The notes under the pieces were generated by a model. That model saw only the letters and a program-made list of their open reading frames with translations. It did no database searches and was not told where the DNA came from. From Fragum whitleyi (lineage: Eukaryota; Mollusca; Bivalvia; Cardiida; Cardiidae): DNA of 64,000 nucleotides. Position 1 is the stretch's first letter. Each line of letters begins with the position of its first letter. Below, piece after piece: positions 33,041 to 45,280 of this stretch. Position numbers and translations under genes: made by a program. The DNA is taken from assembly GCA_948146395.1 (NCBI GenBank), contig OX411543.1, forward strand, positions 67,591,474 through 67,655,473, given 5' to 3'.

Positions 33041-35521
33041 TAGCTCACCTGAGGACGAAGTGCTCATGTGAGCTATTGTGATCACCTTTTGTCCGCGTCT
33101 GTCCGTCGGTCGTCGTCTGGCGTCCGTCAACAATTTCTTTAAATGATATCTTCTCCTAAACAACTAGGCAAATTACCACCAAATTTTACAGAAATGTTGC
33201 TTAGGTGGTCCCCTTCCAAAATAGCTAAAAAAAATGAAATCCATGAAAAACCCTGGTTGCTATGGTAACCAAAGGTGAAATTTTAAGAAAATCTTAAAAA
33301 TTCTTCTTCTCAACCAGGAGTCCTACAGACTTAAAATTTGGCATGGATGATCAGTTCATAGACCTGATTTAAAATAGTTAAAATCATATCTGTTGGGCCA
33401 CCAGGTGCGGAGCACCACGGGGGAGGGGGTAGTACTTTGGGTAAATTTTGTAATCTTTAACGTTCTTCTTCTTCGAAACCAGGAGCCCTGCAGACTTGAA
33501 AATTGTCATGGATGATCAGCTTAAAAACCTTGATCAAAATAGTCAAAATCATGACTGTAGGGCCACCAGGTGCAGAGCATCTGGGGGGAAGAGGTAGTGC
33601 TTTGTTGAAAATTTTGAAATCTTTAATTGTCTTCTTCTGATGTTAAAAATTCTACTGAACCAGAATTCCTACAGCTTTTTCATTTGATATAGAATCAGCG
33701 CTCTAGATAAGGTCCGTATTTCCGTATTTTACGGATGTAAAATTACTTGTTACGCATCATTTTTAGCAAAACTCCGTAAAAGATACAGATTGTTTTGGAC
33801 ATGTACGGATATTTTTGAGTACGAACGCGTAATCAAAGGGAAGTTACTCTTGCAGAATTTAAGATCTTCATTTCGACTATTCCCGATTTTGACGAGCATC
33901 TCCGTTACCCGCTAAGACTTTTCTGTAAACTGGAAAGTAGCATCGCCGAAGGTTCCCGATTGCTAGTAACGTTTTAAATGCGCACTTGGAAGTTACGGAT
34001 CGTTTTCGACTATTCCCGTGACAATGGAACGCGGCCCATGAGAAAATAATTTGTAAACAGTGCGGTACCCCGCATTGGTACCCTTATTAATTTCCTTACG
34101 AAATGATGTGAGACCAGCTGATCTGCTGACCTAAATTTTCGATTGGCGTCACCGAAAAATTACGCTTATCGACAGAAAAACACCATATGTCATGGGGATC
34201 TTTTTCAATGGTTTACTCAAAAGGTCTCACTAGTCTCAATTTTGGACGTCACATATTTCATTGTAACCGGATGCGACCAGTCCAAAAATAGCATCACATG
34301 CCGAGGACAGAAATCTGTACTAAAGGTCTCACTAAATCCCAGACAAATTATCAAAGCGTTTATGGACGAAATAACATACTCCATCACTGAAAAAAAGTTC
34401 AGGCAGTAAAACGAAGGGACCCTAAAACGAAAAGGTTCGTAGCAAGCAGTTTCGTTCTCGATGATTTGAATGTCTGCTTGGACAAGAGATAATATCTACA
34501 ATCTGAGTCAAAAATGACTACTGATCAGGAATCTGCGGTTCAAAATTGATTATTCATCATAATTCATCAGTTTTGATGCCATGTTATAATGTAGATTTCA
34601 AATGTAAATTGCAATTGTTCTTCTGACAGAAAGTAAAGTGAAAGTAGACTCCACTTTCTGATGCTTACCCTGGTTCAAGTAGTTATGCGTATTTTATAAA
34701 ATATTAAGATGATGATTTTGCTGCCAACTAGACCTAATTGAAGTTTCAAAATAAAAAAATGAGAAAATTAAAAATATGATGTAAGAAGATTCAATACAAT
34801 TAAAAAACATATAAAAAATTTTATGATCCATTTGAGGATGAGGGGGAGGGGGGATATTTTTTCTGTTCTTCACTGTCTCAATTATTAAATTTATATACAA
34901 AAAAAAGGTATTTTCTGTTTCTAGGCTCAATGATTGAAAAAGGAAAGATAATTCTATATTAAATGGAAGGGTTGCTGTATTGTTGTTAAAGAGGTTCAGG
35001 TACAAAAACTTGTTTTATAGGTTATAATAAAGAATCAAAAAATTACTTTTCTTCCATTTGCTCTTTACTGAAAGTTCTGTGTACTGATGCCCCATATCAG
35101 GTACTGATTTAAAATTATTTCAATCAGTACTGTACTGATGGCCTTTGAAATTGTCTGGAGCACTGTAGAATAATCAGCTCATAGAACTTAACTGAAACAG
35201 CTATTATGACTGTTGGGCCACCAGGTGCGGAAAAACAGGGGGGAGAGGGTAGTACTTCAGGTCAATTTTAACATTTGAACTTTTTTTAAGCTCACCTGAA
35301 CACAAAAACCAACGACTGATAACAATTCTATTTTGGATCTTGTATTTTCAAACAGAAATAGTAAATTTGAGACTGGAATCTTACTGGTCTGACGATAGAT
35401 TATTTTCCTTTACACATAAATTTGTTACAGTTCAATAACTTTATTATCTGAATCAAAGTAATGTAAGTTACCCTTAGGTGCTTTCACTCAGGTGAGCGGA
35501 CCAGGGCAAAACACCCTCTTG
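33041..35521 (+). mobile_element. B1: tandem-repeat element with AGCTCACCTGAG hairpin, interrupted by T1
   Basis: It starts TTT|TAGCTCACCTGAGGACG with the hairpin partner GTGAGCTATTGTGATC, then a TCCG-type run (CCGCGTCTGTCCGTCGGTCG). ~180-bp repeats follow (GGGCCACCAGGTGCGGAGCA recurring near 33394, 33561 and 35217). It ends CACTCAGGTGAGCGGACC...CCCTCTTG|TTTTT at 35521. Terminal AGCTCACCTGA and TCAGGTGAGC are inverted. hAT6-like T1 (33696-35165) sits inside. Confidence 0.7.
33696..35165. mobile_element. T1: hAT6-like element (1470 bp)
   Basis: Termini CAGCGCTCTAGATAAG and TTGTCTGGAGCACTG are inverted with few mismatches; TAGAAT flanks each side (33690-33695, 35166-35171). Interior about 34232-34331 is almost identical to 39933-40032 in element V1. 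No coding sequence is convincing: the 88- and 103-codon open stretches inside have no recognisable domain and are AT-biased. Confidence 0.75.
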
Positions 35522-36182
35522 TTTTTATTTTTATGGGCGTTGGTTGTTTCTATATAATCATGTGATATAGTGGAAACTTTGAGAATAACTTTCTCAGAAG
35601 CAAAATATCAAGAAAAATTCACTTGAGTTATCCTTTGGCTATGTTTTCGAGCCTACAAAGAAACTGTATTCTAAATAGATGAAAATAATGACATCTCATA
35701 TGATCATAATTATAACTTTGAAATTCTATTTCTCCGGAATCAATGATGGGTTTCAAATGAAATGTACAAGAATGACCATAAGGTGATCTTTTGTCCTAGT
35801 AACCCATTTTTGTTTCACTAGGATATAAAACATGCCTTTTATAGATGGAAATGATTAAGGTAATCATGAAAACTTTTTGAACTTTGAAAATCTTCTCAAA
35901 GTATAAATTCATTTCATTTCAATTTTCTAATGAATTTCCTGAGTGTGGATATCAAATAATTTTGAAAAGTGTTTTTTTCACATAAGCTGCTTCATGATTC
36001 TTTGATAGATTTAGGCGTGTGTATTGAATCAGACACTAAAGTGCCTCTAGTTTGCTGTACTGGTAGAAGACATGTAGATCTATAGGAACAGTTATAGGGA
36101 CATCATGGTTGCTGTCTGTGTGTCTAAACCACAATTCTAATCAAATGTTTGCTATAACACTAAAAGCTTTTATCTGTTTCAG

Positions 36183-36352
36183 ATGAAGATTGTATGGTCC
36201 ATGGTGTTTGTCCTCTCTGTGTTTTGTCACAGTTACAGTGCAGAAGATGAAACAGCTGCAAGACTACTAGCTTCAAAAAATATACTCAACCAGTATTTAG
36301 TGGAAAACAGAGAGTTAACTGTAGAATATAAAATATTCAATATTGGTGGAAG
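36183..36352 (+). CDS. SSR2: SSR2 / TRAP-beta, first visible coding exon
   Basis: Translocon-associated protein beta is an ER membrane subunit of the TRAP complex that sits beside the Sec61 channel and helps nascent secretory proteins enter the ER. This exon follows a clean acceptor (TCTGTTTCAG at 36173-36182), so at least one non-coding exon lies upstream. Translation starts at ATG 36183. About 20 residues form a hydrophobic signal peptide ([15 protein letters not shown]...), then [24 protein letters not shown] and [11 protein letters not shown], matching the animal family closely (ARLLASKxxLNxY). The exon ends in phase 2 at AG|GTAAAT. The following intron is about 18.8 kb. Recognition is firm from sequence pattern, reading phase and order of exons. 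Confidence 0.93.
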
Positions 36353-36782
36353 GTAAATAATGAAAGTGAAGATCTATACAAAATGTTAAATTATTAAGGG
36401 AAGCTTGATCTTACTCATGAAATTTAATGTAATTTATGAGGACACAGGCAAATTAGCCAAGTGTGTTTTGAGGGACCAACTAAATTTATATCTCAAATGA
36501 ATTTAATGAAGTTTTTGAAAACTTATGTTACGATTCATAAAGATTTAATCAGACACTGACAAATTTTTGGATAGTCAAATATTTCTTTTTTAAGGGCACT
36601 GTCTGATTACCTTTTGAAGTGTTCATGAAGACAGAGATAACATGAATAAAAGTCTAACTGGTGGAAAGGACTTGAAATTTCTCAAGTGTTATCCTCACTA
36701 ATTAGCTCCACTGGACATAGGCCAGCGAGGCTATTGTCATGGCCTGGTTGTCAATCGTGAGTGGGTGAGTCCATCAGTTAAT

Positions 36783-37662
36783 TAGATCACTTGAGCACAA
36801 AGTGCTCAAGGTGAGCTTTTGTGATCACTCACCGTCTGTCGCCTGTCTGTCCATCAACAATTTCTTTAAACATCTTCTCCTAAACCACTGGGCCAATCAA
36901 GCTGTCACTTTGAAGAGATGTTTGTTGGGTGAAGCTCTTCAAAAGTTGCTCAAAGAATTTCATTCTAAAGAAAAAACTCTGGTTTCCATGGTAACAGAAA
37001 GCCAAAAATTGCTGAAAATCTCAGAAAAAATCCTTCACTTCCATTACCACTTGGCCAATTAAGCTGAAACATGGCAGGGATGTTTTTTGAGTGAAGCTTT
37101 TCAAAAGTTGTTGAAAGAAGTTAATTTCATTAAAAAAAACTGTTTTCCATGGTAATGGAAAGGCTGAAAATTGCCTGAAAATCTTGGAAAAAATTCATCT
37201 TCATGTACACCACTTGGCCAATTAGTCTGAAACTTGGTAGGGAGGTTCCTTAGGTGAATTTCTACCAAATTGTAAAAAGAATTTCATTCAAACAAAAACT
37301 CTTGTTTCCATGGTCATAGAAATGTAAAAAAAAACGTCAAATAATCTTAGAATTTTAAGATTTATCTTCACCTAAACCATTGGGCAGGGATATTCTTCAG
37401 GTGTAGATCTTCAAAAGTTGTTAAAAGAATTCAATTCCATCAATAACTTTGGTTGCCATGGTAACAGAATGGTTGAAAAATTGCAAAAATTAAACAACAA
37501 CAACAACAACAAAAATCACATTGCAGTAGGATAAAATAAAAGCCTTTTTCAAAACCACCCTAAATGTAACAATCAAACAATCTCTGGTCTCTTTTAACAT
37601 GGTTGACAAGTTGTTAGCTGACTTACTCAGGTGAGCGATATATGACCATCATGGTCCTCTTG
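36783..37662 (+). mobile_element. B2: tandem-repeat element, 880 bp
   Basis: The 5' hairpin is CTTGAGCAC-AAA-GTGCTCAAG (36790-36810) followed by GTGAGCTTTTGTGATC and CCGTCTGTCGCCTGTCTGTCC. Three to four ~163-bp repeats follow (GGCCAAT at 36891, 37053, 37216; each with ATGGTAACAGAAA and CTTCAAAAGTTG variants). The 3' end is CTCAGGTGAGC, hairpin GACCATCATGGTC and CTCTTG. It is a compact, well-preserved B-family member. Non-coding. Confidence 0.8.
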
Positions 37663-37889
37663 AAAATACCAATCAGAATTCATCCAAGCTTCACAATAAT
37701 GATCCTTTGGACATGCTCTTTCAGATTTGTATATATATTTCAAATTGGGCCAATGACATCGGGTCACTGAATTAATGGTCTCATGTGATGAAATGTAAAA
37801 AAAAATCTTCTATGACACATCTGATCAGAATGCAATCAAACTTCACAGGAATAATGGTTAGAGCATGCTCTTTAAGATTTGCTAATTAA

Positions 37890-38108
37890 CCCTTTCCTGT
37901 TTTACAAAATTTTGGACCTGTCCATATTCAAAGGTTTTGCAGACGAAAATTTAAAGTGGATTTAATTTGAAAAATCACCATTTAGTAGGGTAGAAAATAG
38001 TAAGGAAAAAGAAGAAATTGCTTGTCGGAAGCAATTTCTTCTTTTTTTACAATGTTTTTCAATCATAAAACACAGGCATGCAAAAAGCAGGGATTAAACA
38101 GCAAATGG
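37890..38108. mobile_element. piggyBac-like MITE (219 bp)
   Basis: TTAA occurs at 37886-37889 and 38109-38112. Ends CCCTTTCCTGTT and AACAGCAAATGG are inverted with two mismatches. CCCTTT after TTAA is typical of piggyBac-type MITEs. Inside is a perfect 13-bp hairpin GAAGAAATTGCTT-gtcgg-AAGCAATTTCTTC (about 38010-38040). Confidence 0.7.
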
Positions 38109-40039
38109 TTAAATAATGATTGGGTTGATAACATGGGCTCTACGGGCTCTGTCGCAACACTGAAAAATGATCCCATATGATGAAATATAAAAAATCTTCT
38201 CTGAAATTACTGTTCAGGATTCAACCGAACTTCACAGGGATGATGCTTAGAACTTGCTTTTTCTGATTTGTTGGTTAAATTTTGCTTGGGCTAATAAATG
38301 GGCTCTATGATCTGATGAGTCATGGACTAGTGGGCCCATATGAATATGATGAACTATAAAAAGAATCTTCTTCTATGTAACTACTGTTTAGAGTTCAACG
38401 AAACTTTACATAAATGATCATTGAGACATTTTCTTTCAGATTTGGTTGTTTAATTCTTCTCAGTGCTCTCACCATGGGCTCTATGGGCACTTAAGTCACC
38501 CTAAATGGTACCATGCAGTAAAAAATAAAATGATTTAGTTCTCTGAAATTTATTACTTATAGTATGATATTTGTCAGATATTATGTTCTTCAGACAGACC
38601 TATCTCAGGCTTCGGGGAGTAAATTCATACTTAACACAACTTTTACATTACTTGATGGATTTCCTGGAAACTCATAAATAAATGTTTTTCATAATTTGAC
38701 CATGCACACATTGTAGCTGTTATGCAATATTATTCTACATATCGGTAACTAAAAATGCACCTTTCAGGGTTTTCAGTAGCATCAGAAAGTCAATGCCCCT
38801 TGAGTCAAAATAAAAATCTCAAGAGTCAAACTGTGCATCAACACCCCCCCCCCCCCCCCCCCAAAAAAAAAAAAAACCAAAAAAAAAACACAAAAAAACA
38901 AAAACCCTAAGACCTAAGAAGTATCAAATTTAAAATAAGAGAAAAAAAAAATACATGTATTTATAAAAAAAAATATAATGGAAAAGATGAAAAAATTATG
39001 AATGTAAATCCTTTTCCATCATCATTTTAATATTTTTGTCCCATAGTGCCTTCAAATTAACTGTCAATTTTCTACTCTAAAAGCTTACTATACAATTTCT
39101 TGTCATGGAATGATTACTTAGGAGCTTAATTTTAAACAAAAGGTTAGTAATTCAACTTAACTTTTGAAGTTGCACAAAAAGAAGTTTGAGTTCAACCATG
39201 AAAACCAATGACAAATCACAACTGGTCCTCCTTTTGACATTAATTGACTTCTGTTTAGAAAATGATTGCCTGATGATGAATTTTATAAAATACAAGTTGA
39301 TTTTAATGAGATCAGAGTTAAAGCAAAGGGGTTTTGCTGAGTTTTACAGATGTCAATAAACTGACGCCAACGATTGCTGATGCATATCCACTCACCGGAG
39401 TGGGTAATTTGTGAATCAAAGCAGGTGTAATTAGACAATCAATTAACTAGTTTGTCAATTAACTAGTTTCTGATAATATGGCACAATTCTTATGACCCTT
39501 CAGCGTTCTCCGCAGGCCCTTATAGCGTATCGGGGCCGATACGCCTTCAATAAATTTAACAGGTTGCCGATACACCTTAGGAACGCCGATACGCTTAAAT
39601 TTGATCACCGATACAGCTTAATTTCTTTCTGAACAAAGGGTCAAAACGAGCAATAAAACTGTTTGCAGACGCGCGGTCATTACATAATCGCGATCTGGGA
39701 AGATGTATACACAAAGACCCTAATTGATAAGACCCTTGCTAATTGGTGATTATCGATTTTTTCTTCACGGTTGGTTGATTTTCACTGGTTCCTCACTTCC
39801 AGTAACAGAGAAGAACAGATGGGTACCAATACGAAAACGGTCACTTTCAGTCCACTTCATTTACCGAAAATTGCCAATTTTTACCGAGATCCACCGGAAA
39901 CGATGGAAAAAGTTGTTTTCACATCCTTTCCTTAGTCTCAATTTTGAACGTTACATATTTCATTGTAACGGATGCGACCAGTCCAAAAATAGCATTGCAT
40001 TCCGAGGACAGAAATCTGTACTAATCCTTTCCTAACCCC

Positions 40040-40184
40040 AAACTGCTATCTCACTTAGGTCTACGATTATTAACCCATGGGTGAGTGATTTATAGTCAGA
40101 AAGAATGAGTGCAGCCGTCGGAGATACACGGAATCCCAATATTGACAGTCCGGCGCGCTACCAACTGCGCTTTGTCGACGGCAG
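40040..40184 (-). repeat. tRNA-derived SINE fragment
   Basis: On the minus strand: GCAGTTGGTAGCGCGCCGG (box A region), GGACTGTC, then GGCTGCACTCATTCTTTC and TAATCGTAGACCTAAGTGAG. This parallels the intact SINE at 59612-61044 (AGTTGGTAGCGCGTCGG, CGGCACTCATTTTTTCC, AATCGTAGATCTATGTGAG). The 3' half and tail are missing. Confidence 0.75.
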
Positions 40185-40330
40185 GGACGAAATTAGACAC
40201 CGAAAAGTCTAGCTCGCATGCGATTAAATCCAAGTTAATAAATTTCAGAAGAAGCCGTGTTTTCGCAAAATGAGCTACTCTGGTTTTTTATTCTCAAATC
40301 TTGAACATTTACCGCTGTTGACAAACGATT

Positions 40331-40404
40331 CAAAAAGCGACTTGCCCCTTACCCAATTCATTGGTTTATTACCTCCCTTTGCCAATCCCGTTGAATTTTC
40401 TTAT
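40331..40404 (+). repeat. 74-bp dispersed segment (second copy)
   Basis: From CAAAAAGCGACTTGCCCC to GTTGAATTTTCTTA this is the same as 24571-24643 apart from about four changes. Both are in + orientation; neither has a supported gene. It lies inside V1, so 24571 probably marks a fragment of a V-related element. Confidence 0.8.
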
Positions 40405-43059
40405 AAATATTACATTTTTTGTAAATATATGATAAAATTTTGTTTCTTTTTCATTAAACTTATTCATATTATAGTCATGTTTTACAGGGTTTGAAAATTT
40501 AAAGCCCGATTGTTATCGTTGATTCTTATCTCTCACTAAATTGAGTTTTAAACAGGAAGCTATACATAAACCTACATTTCCTACTCCGAAGAGTCTAACA
40601 AAGAAACTGAAAATGGCGCGAAACAGATGGTGACCGCGTCGCTTCGCATTTGTCTGGACTTTCTTTCCTGACGATCTATCTGGTAATCAAAGCCGTGAAT
40701 TAATCTTGTCAAACCCAGGGGTTACGAATATATGACTTGTACGGTTTTCGAGAAGAAGCTTTCGATACCCCTTGACTCGTGAAGATGATCTTTGCAAACC
40801 GGCGATCCAAATGTCGTAACTACAGATTCATTTAATTGAATTTACGGCATTTTTTCTCGCTCATCAAAGAATGCGGTCCTGCACCCGAAAGCTTTGATTA
40901 CTTTGGTATAGTTTCGATCGGACGTAGGGTATTGTTTATTTTGATTGCGGAGATAATTATTTTCTCCTATTTTCCAGAAGACAACATTTAAAATATGAAA
41001 TTCGTTGATCTTATGAAACTTTATGGATTTTACTAACTTTACCCTTTTGAGATCGTCGTTATCGGTGTTTCTCAGCTGCCGGGCGGGTAGGCCCGAGAAA
41101 TCGGGATTCAGAGATCTAAGAGGAGTCTGCGATCGTTTAACCCTACAAACTAGATTACTTTATCAAAGATAGTTTTGTTTAGCTTGGGGACAACAAAACG
41201 ATCTTAAAATAAAATATAGGCCTATATAAGTAATAAACCGCGTTTGTTCTTCAATTCATTGCCGAGTTTTAAAAATATAAAATACGATGGCCTAAATATG
41301 TACATGTATATTTAGATATCCGATATCAATATTGACGCTGTGTCTTGTTCACCGCGGGAGGGGGGGGGGATCGGCGGCGGCAGGGGGGTACAGTGTTATC
41401 GCAGATACATCCACTTCTTCTGCTGTTTCATTTCTCGGACCCCGACCACAGCGTTTTAATGGAGTTGCAGTGTATTTGCTCAAGTCAAACTAGATTTACT
41501 TTTATGTTCCAATGTGAATTTTGATTATATCAAACAAAAATACTACCGAGATTTAGGCAGAATAAGACATCGCAGACAGTCTGTCTGTTTAAAATTCACT
41601 TACCTCAAGCTTACTACCCAATTAATATGGACATTACATCTAATTTCAGTTAGAAAATTGAACTTTTGATAATTCTCCACAGGAACGCCATTTCTTAACT
41701 AGATTCGTACCCTTACATGTTCAACCCAAAACATTTTTTTTCTTTTTTTTGTTCATTCCAGAATTGAAATCAAGATAAATTCTATTTCTATTTCTATATC
41801 TAAATTAGTTCATAGAAATTGATATAGGAAATAAATATTACAAAAAAGAAGAAAAAAAATGAAGAAAAAAAAAACCCTTGTAAAATCAAAGTGCTTAAAG
41901 TCCTGTCACAGGCTTCTCTAAACAAACTAGGTATCAACTTTTAAATTTGTTCCATGGTTATTGTAGAATAAAAAAATGTTCTAAGAGATATTTTTGGGGG
42001 GAAGATATGAAAAGGGTTTGTAAACACATTAGAAAATAACTGTAATAGAATCTAGTTTTTACTTATTTCAGGAGAAGGGCCTTCCTCAATCATACAAGGA
42101 CTCCCCAAGGATTTTTAAAATTCCTTATATACATAATTAAATAGAGACCTATAAAAGTTGACAATACATGCAGTGCTGTCCTTGGAACTCTCAAATATAT
42201 GAGCCTAAGTGCAGTTGATTTACTGTTTTCTTTGACTCTTTAATTTAATTTTCTTAAATATTCCAATTTTCTTCATTTCTTTTGTAATAGTCTTTTAGTA
42301 CACAGTATATTCTATTAAAGGGAAGGGATACAAGGGGAAGGAGGGAAGGGGGGGGGGGGGGGTTAAGCCATCATGCAAAATTTTATTGATGATTTGGGAG
42401 TTAAATTATTTATGAGATGCTATAAAGGTGTCAAAGAAAAAAAAGTTCAAATCAAATTATATATTCAGTAAAACAGAAGTTCTGCTTCACAAATATCAAA
42501 ATCCTTATCCAGTAAAACCACTGTAACCATCCTTTATTATTAACAGAAATACAAAGTAATCTGACAATATAGCCCCGCCAATATGCCACTACGCCTTCAA
42601 AATTTTCTGGGGAGAACCCTGCCCTTGACGAACGGCTGCTTATTTTCAAGAGTAGAAATGTTGCATAAGGTCAAAATTTCAATAGTCAAAAATTGCATGA
42701 TTTTGATTTCTTGTACATGGAAACCCGGAGTCCTGGGTCAAACAAAAAACCTGCTTTTATGTAAAATTTCATGTAGAAATGAATCCTTCATATTTTGTGG
42801 ACGGGTTTTCTTGAATTTTAGCCCAGCGGAGCTTAAGTAGTTGCAGGTCGTCCATGCATTAGCTTTTCATTTAATCATCATCTCCTCTGAAACTACTACG
42901 CAGAATTTTACTTAATTTCCCTGGAATTCTCTCTTAGATTTCTTATATATATTCATCTATAGATCTGATTGATAACTTAGGCGCTATGGGCTGTTGAGGC
43001 ACCAAAAAAGGGGCCACAATGATGAAATATAAAACAAAAAGGCCAGAATGGCCCTAATT

Positions 43060-43896
43060 CACTCACCTGAAATTGATTGGTTCAGTGGAACTCATCCAAG
43101 TAACTTTCTGGGAAAGTTTCACTCACATTTGCCTAATTGTTGAAGAGGAGATTAAATTCCAAGATTTTAAAGTGAGAATAGACACTGCCCACCCATTCAT
43201 AACTGAAGAGACACAAATTAAGCCCCTCCCTGCCCCGCCCATATATATGGGCCAATCAAATTTTCGTGAACAATTTTTGAAAAGGGTCACCCAAGGAACA
43301 TTCTGGTAAAGTTTTATTGAGAAGCAACCCAGTGGTTCAGGAGATGTCGGTCAAAGATTTCGGGCTCAAAATAAGCCCAGCCCCTCCATGCCCATATTAA
43401 TCGGCACAATCAAGATTTCGCAAACACATTTTAAAAAGGGTCACATAAGGAACATTGTGGTAAAGCTTCATTAAAATTGCCCTACTCGTTCAGACGGAGA
43501 TGTAGCTCAAAGATTTTTGGCTCAAAAAAAGCCCCGCCCTGCCATGCTCATATTTATGGGCCAATCAAAATTTTGCGAACAATTTTGGTAAAGGGTTGTC
43601 CAAGGAACTTTTTGGCTAAGTTTCATTGAAATCATCCCAGTGGTTCAGGAGATGTTGTTCAAAGATTCAGGCTCAAATAAGCCCCGCCCTGCCAAGGCCA
43701 TATTTAAGGGCCAATCAAAACTTCACGAAAAAGTTTTGAAAAGGGTCATCAAAGGAACATTCTGTAAAGTTCAATATAAATTGGCCAAGTGGTTCAGGGG
43801 CAGATGTTGTTCAACGATTTCCGGCTCAAAGTGAACAAATGCCATGCCCTGCCACGCCCATTTTTATGGGCCAATCAGAAATTAGCGAACAATTTT
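43060..43896 (+). repeat. ~150-157-bp tandem array (family I)
   Basis: AAGGAACATTCTGG and variants recur at 43292, 43449, 43600 and 43752 (periods 157, 151, 152). Units also share CCAGTGGTTCAGGAGATGT, GGCTCAAA(A)TAAGCCC and TGGGCCAATCA. It starts near CTCACCTGAAATTGATTGG (43063). Open frames through it follow the repeat and are not genes. Confidence 0.75.
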
Positions 43897-45280
43897 TAGC
43901 TCTACTGGCAAAATGGGCTATTGTCATGGTAGGGTGTCCGTCGTCTGTGCGACCGTTCGTACGTCTGTCCTTAAACTTTAACTTGAAAAATCTTCTCCTC
44001 ACAAAGTTCTGGATGGATTCAAATCAAATTTCTCAGGAATGTTCCTTGGGTGACCCTCTATCAGAATTTTATTCGGTTGGAAATCATGGCTGTCGTAGGC
44101 TTGGCTAATTTTCATATATGGTTATAGGTGGCTTTTCTCAGAAACTAATTGATGGATATAAATCAAACTTCACATTAATTATCCTTAAGTGGCCCTCTAT
44201 CAGCCTACTAAAATGTATTGTCATTGGATGAAAAATATATATTCTATGGGCAGAGGTCATTTCTCTATATGGTACATTGTGGAAATTTGAAAATCATTTT
44301 CTCAGATTGTAATTGATGAATATCAACCAAATTTTACAGGAATGATCCTTGAGTGACCCTTTATCAGTACAGTAAAATCTCGGTAGTTTGTATCTCAAGG
44401 GACCAGAACATTTCATACGAACTACACGTAGTTAAGCGGTCGGTAGTTTTTTTAAGGCTCAGATCCGACATGGTCTTAAGGTACGCTATATCTGTGGCTT
44501 GATTCTAAGGTTCTATGAAATACATTTTAAATCAAGTTCAAACGAGACCCATTTGTAGAAAGTTTAGACGCAAACAAATCTCACTTGAACAATGATCATC
44601 TTTTGTTAAGTCCATATTCAAAACCGTAATAATAAATTTTATTTAATTATTTACATGACGATTCTTTACTGCATCAGAGTGTTTACCCTTTGGATCAAAT
44701 CACTCTGAGTACTAATTCAGTGGTCGACAAAATCTCGGCACTACGATGAATCTGGGTGGAAGACATGTTGACAATCAAGTCTACGAAGATCTTCCCATTC
44801 ATTTTTATGCATGATCAGCAAGAGAAAGATAGATGAAATACAATTTAGGTCACTGATTGAAACCTTTATTTGATTTAACTCGCAAAAAAAATTACAAATC
44901 AAATAATGCCCTTAAATAATGATGCATAACAATGATCTTTGAGTGACCCTTTATAAGTCTACAAAATTATTGTGATTTGATGAAAAATATGTCTTATAAG
45001 GGCAAAGGTCATTTTGCAGATATGTTATATGGTGGGATATCCAATATAGGGAAAACAAACTTTCTCAAAGTCTAAATAGATGGATTCAACCAAATATCAT
45101 AGGAATCTTATTTTGTGAAGTTTAATCATTCAGTCTGCAAAAAATATTTTGATTTGAGGAACAGCATGCTTTTTATAAGTAGAGGACATTTAAACATATA
45201 AAGTGAATATTTGATCACCCTTTTGCTATCAACTAAATAATGAAATTTTCAATGCTTATAAAATTTAATTTTTTATTTAG
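43897..45280 (+). mobile_element. A4: A-family element with a pogo/Tigger-like insert
   Basis: It starts TTTTT|AGCTCTACTGGCAAAATGG, then GTCCGTCGTCTGTGCGACCG and A-type repeat units (GGAATGTTCCTTGGGTGACC, ATTATCCTTAAGTGGCCC). At 44368 TA|CAGTAAAATCTCGGTAGTTT begins a segment resembling the left terminus of pogo/Tigger elements (to about 44927; no inverted right end confirmed). A-type units then resume to about 45270. Confidence 0.55.

Larger units (their letters stand above)
32889..36050 (+). mobile_element. A-family remnant split by B1
   Basis: 32889-33040 and 35522-36050 read as the interior and 3' end of another A-type element (CAACCAAATTTCACTTG; GATATAGTGGAAACTTTGAG; AATTCACTTGAGTTATCC). 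The end is CAGACACTAAAGTGCCTCTAG|TT, a hairpin plus CTAG at 36047-36050. Element B1 interrupts it. This ends only 132 bp before the first visible SSR2 exon. Confidence 0.6.
39501..42621. mobile_element. V1: hAT-like element, 5-bp target duplication
   Basis: Left CAGCGTTCTCCGCAGG, right TTCTGGGGAGAACCCTG, inverted; CCCTT on both sides (39496-39500, 42622-42626). The left 250 bp match 29031-29330. No transposase is detected in the 3.1 kb. It carries a SINE fragment (40040-40184) and a segment shared with T1. Confidence 0.75.
38765..42753. mobile_element. hAT-Y2: second copy of the Y family, carrying V1
   Basis: Left end CAGGGTTTTCAGTAGCATC, followed by AGAGTCAA repeats and a C homopolymer (38845-38862) as in Y1. 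Right end GGGTCAAACAAAAAACCTG at 42753. CTTT lies on both sides (38761-38764, 42754-42757), with the fifth base mismatched. Element V1 splits it so that its right part is only 42622-42753. Confidence 0.75.
36702..43055 (+). mobile_element. A3: A-related tandem-repeat element with several insertions
   Basis: It starts TT|AGCTCCACTGGACATAGG, with TATTGTCATGGCC as in A1, and is cut at once by B2 (36783-37662). After B2 its repeat units continue (GAATTCATCCAAGCTTCACA, TGATGAAATATAAAAAATCTT, CAACCGAACTTCACAGGGATG, GGGCTCTATGG). They are interrupted by a TTAA MITE (37890-38108) and by hAT-Y2 (38765-42753), and resume after it (CATCTCCTCTGAAACTACTA, GGCGCTATGGGCTG). The 3' end is not clear. Confidence 0.5.

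Noticed and set aside
36802..37062. An 86-codon frame near SSR2 as an alternative exon
   Set aside because: It lies wholly inside the tandem-repeat element B2.
39724..40035. A 103-codon open frame as a gene
   Set aside because: It lies inside the hAT-like element V1, partly shared with T1 where the frame differs; no recognisable domain.
43073..44108. Several 64-89 codon frames with a recurring GQS-F-E-FLKRV-GTFW pattern
   Set aside because: The pattern is the translation of the family I tandem repeat, with frame changes between units. Not a protein family.
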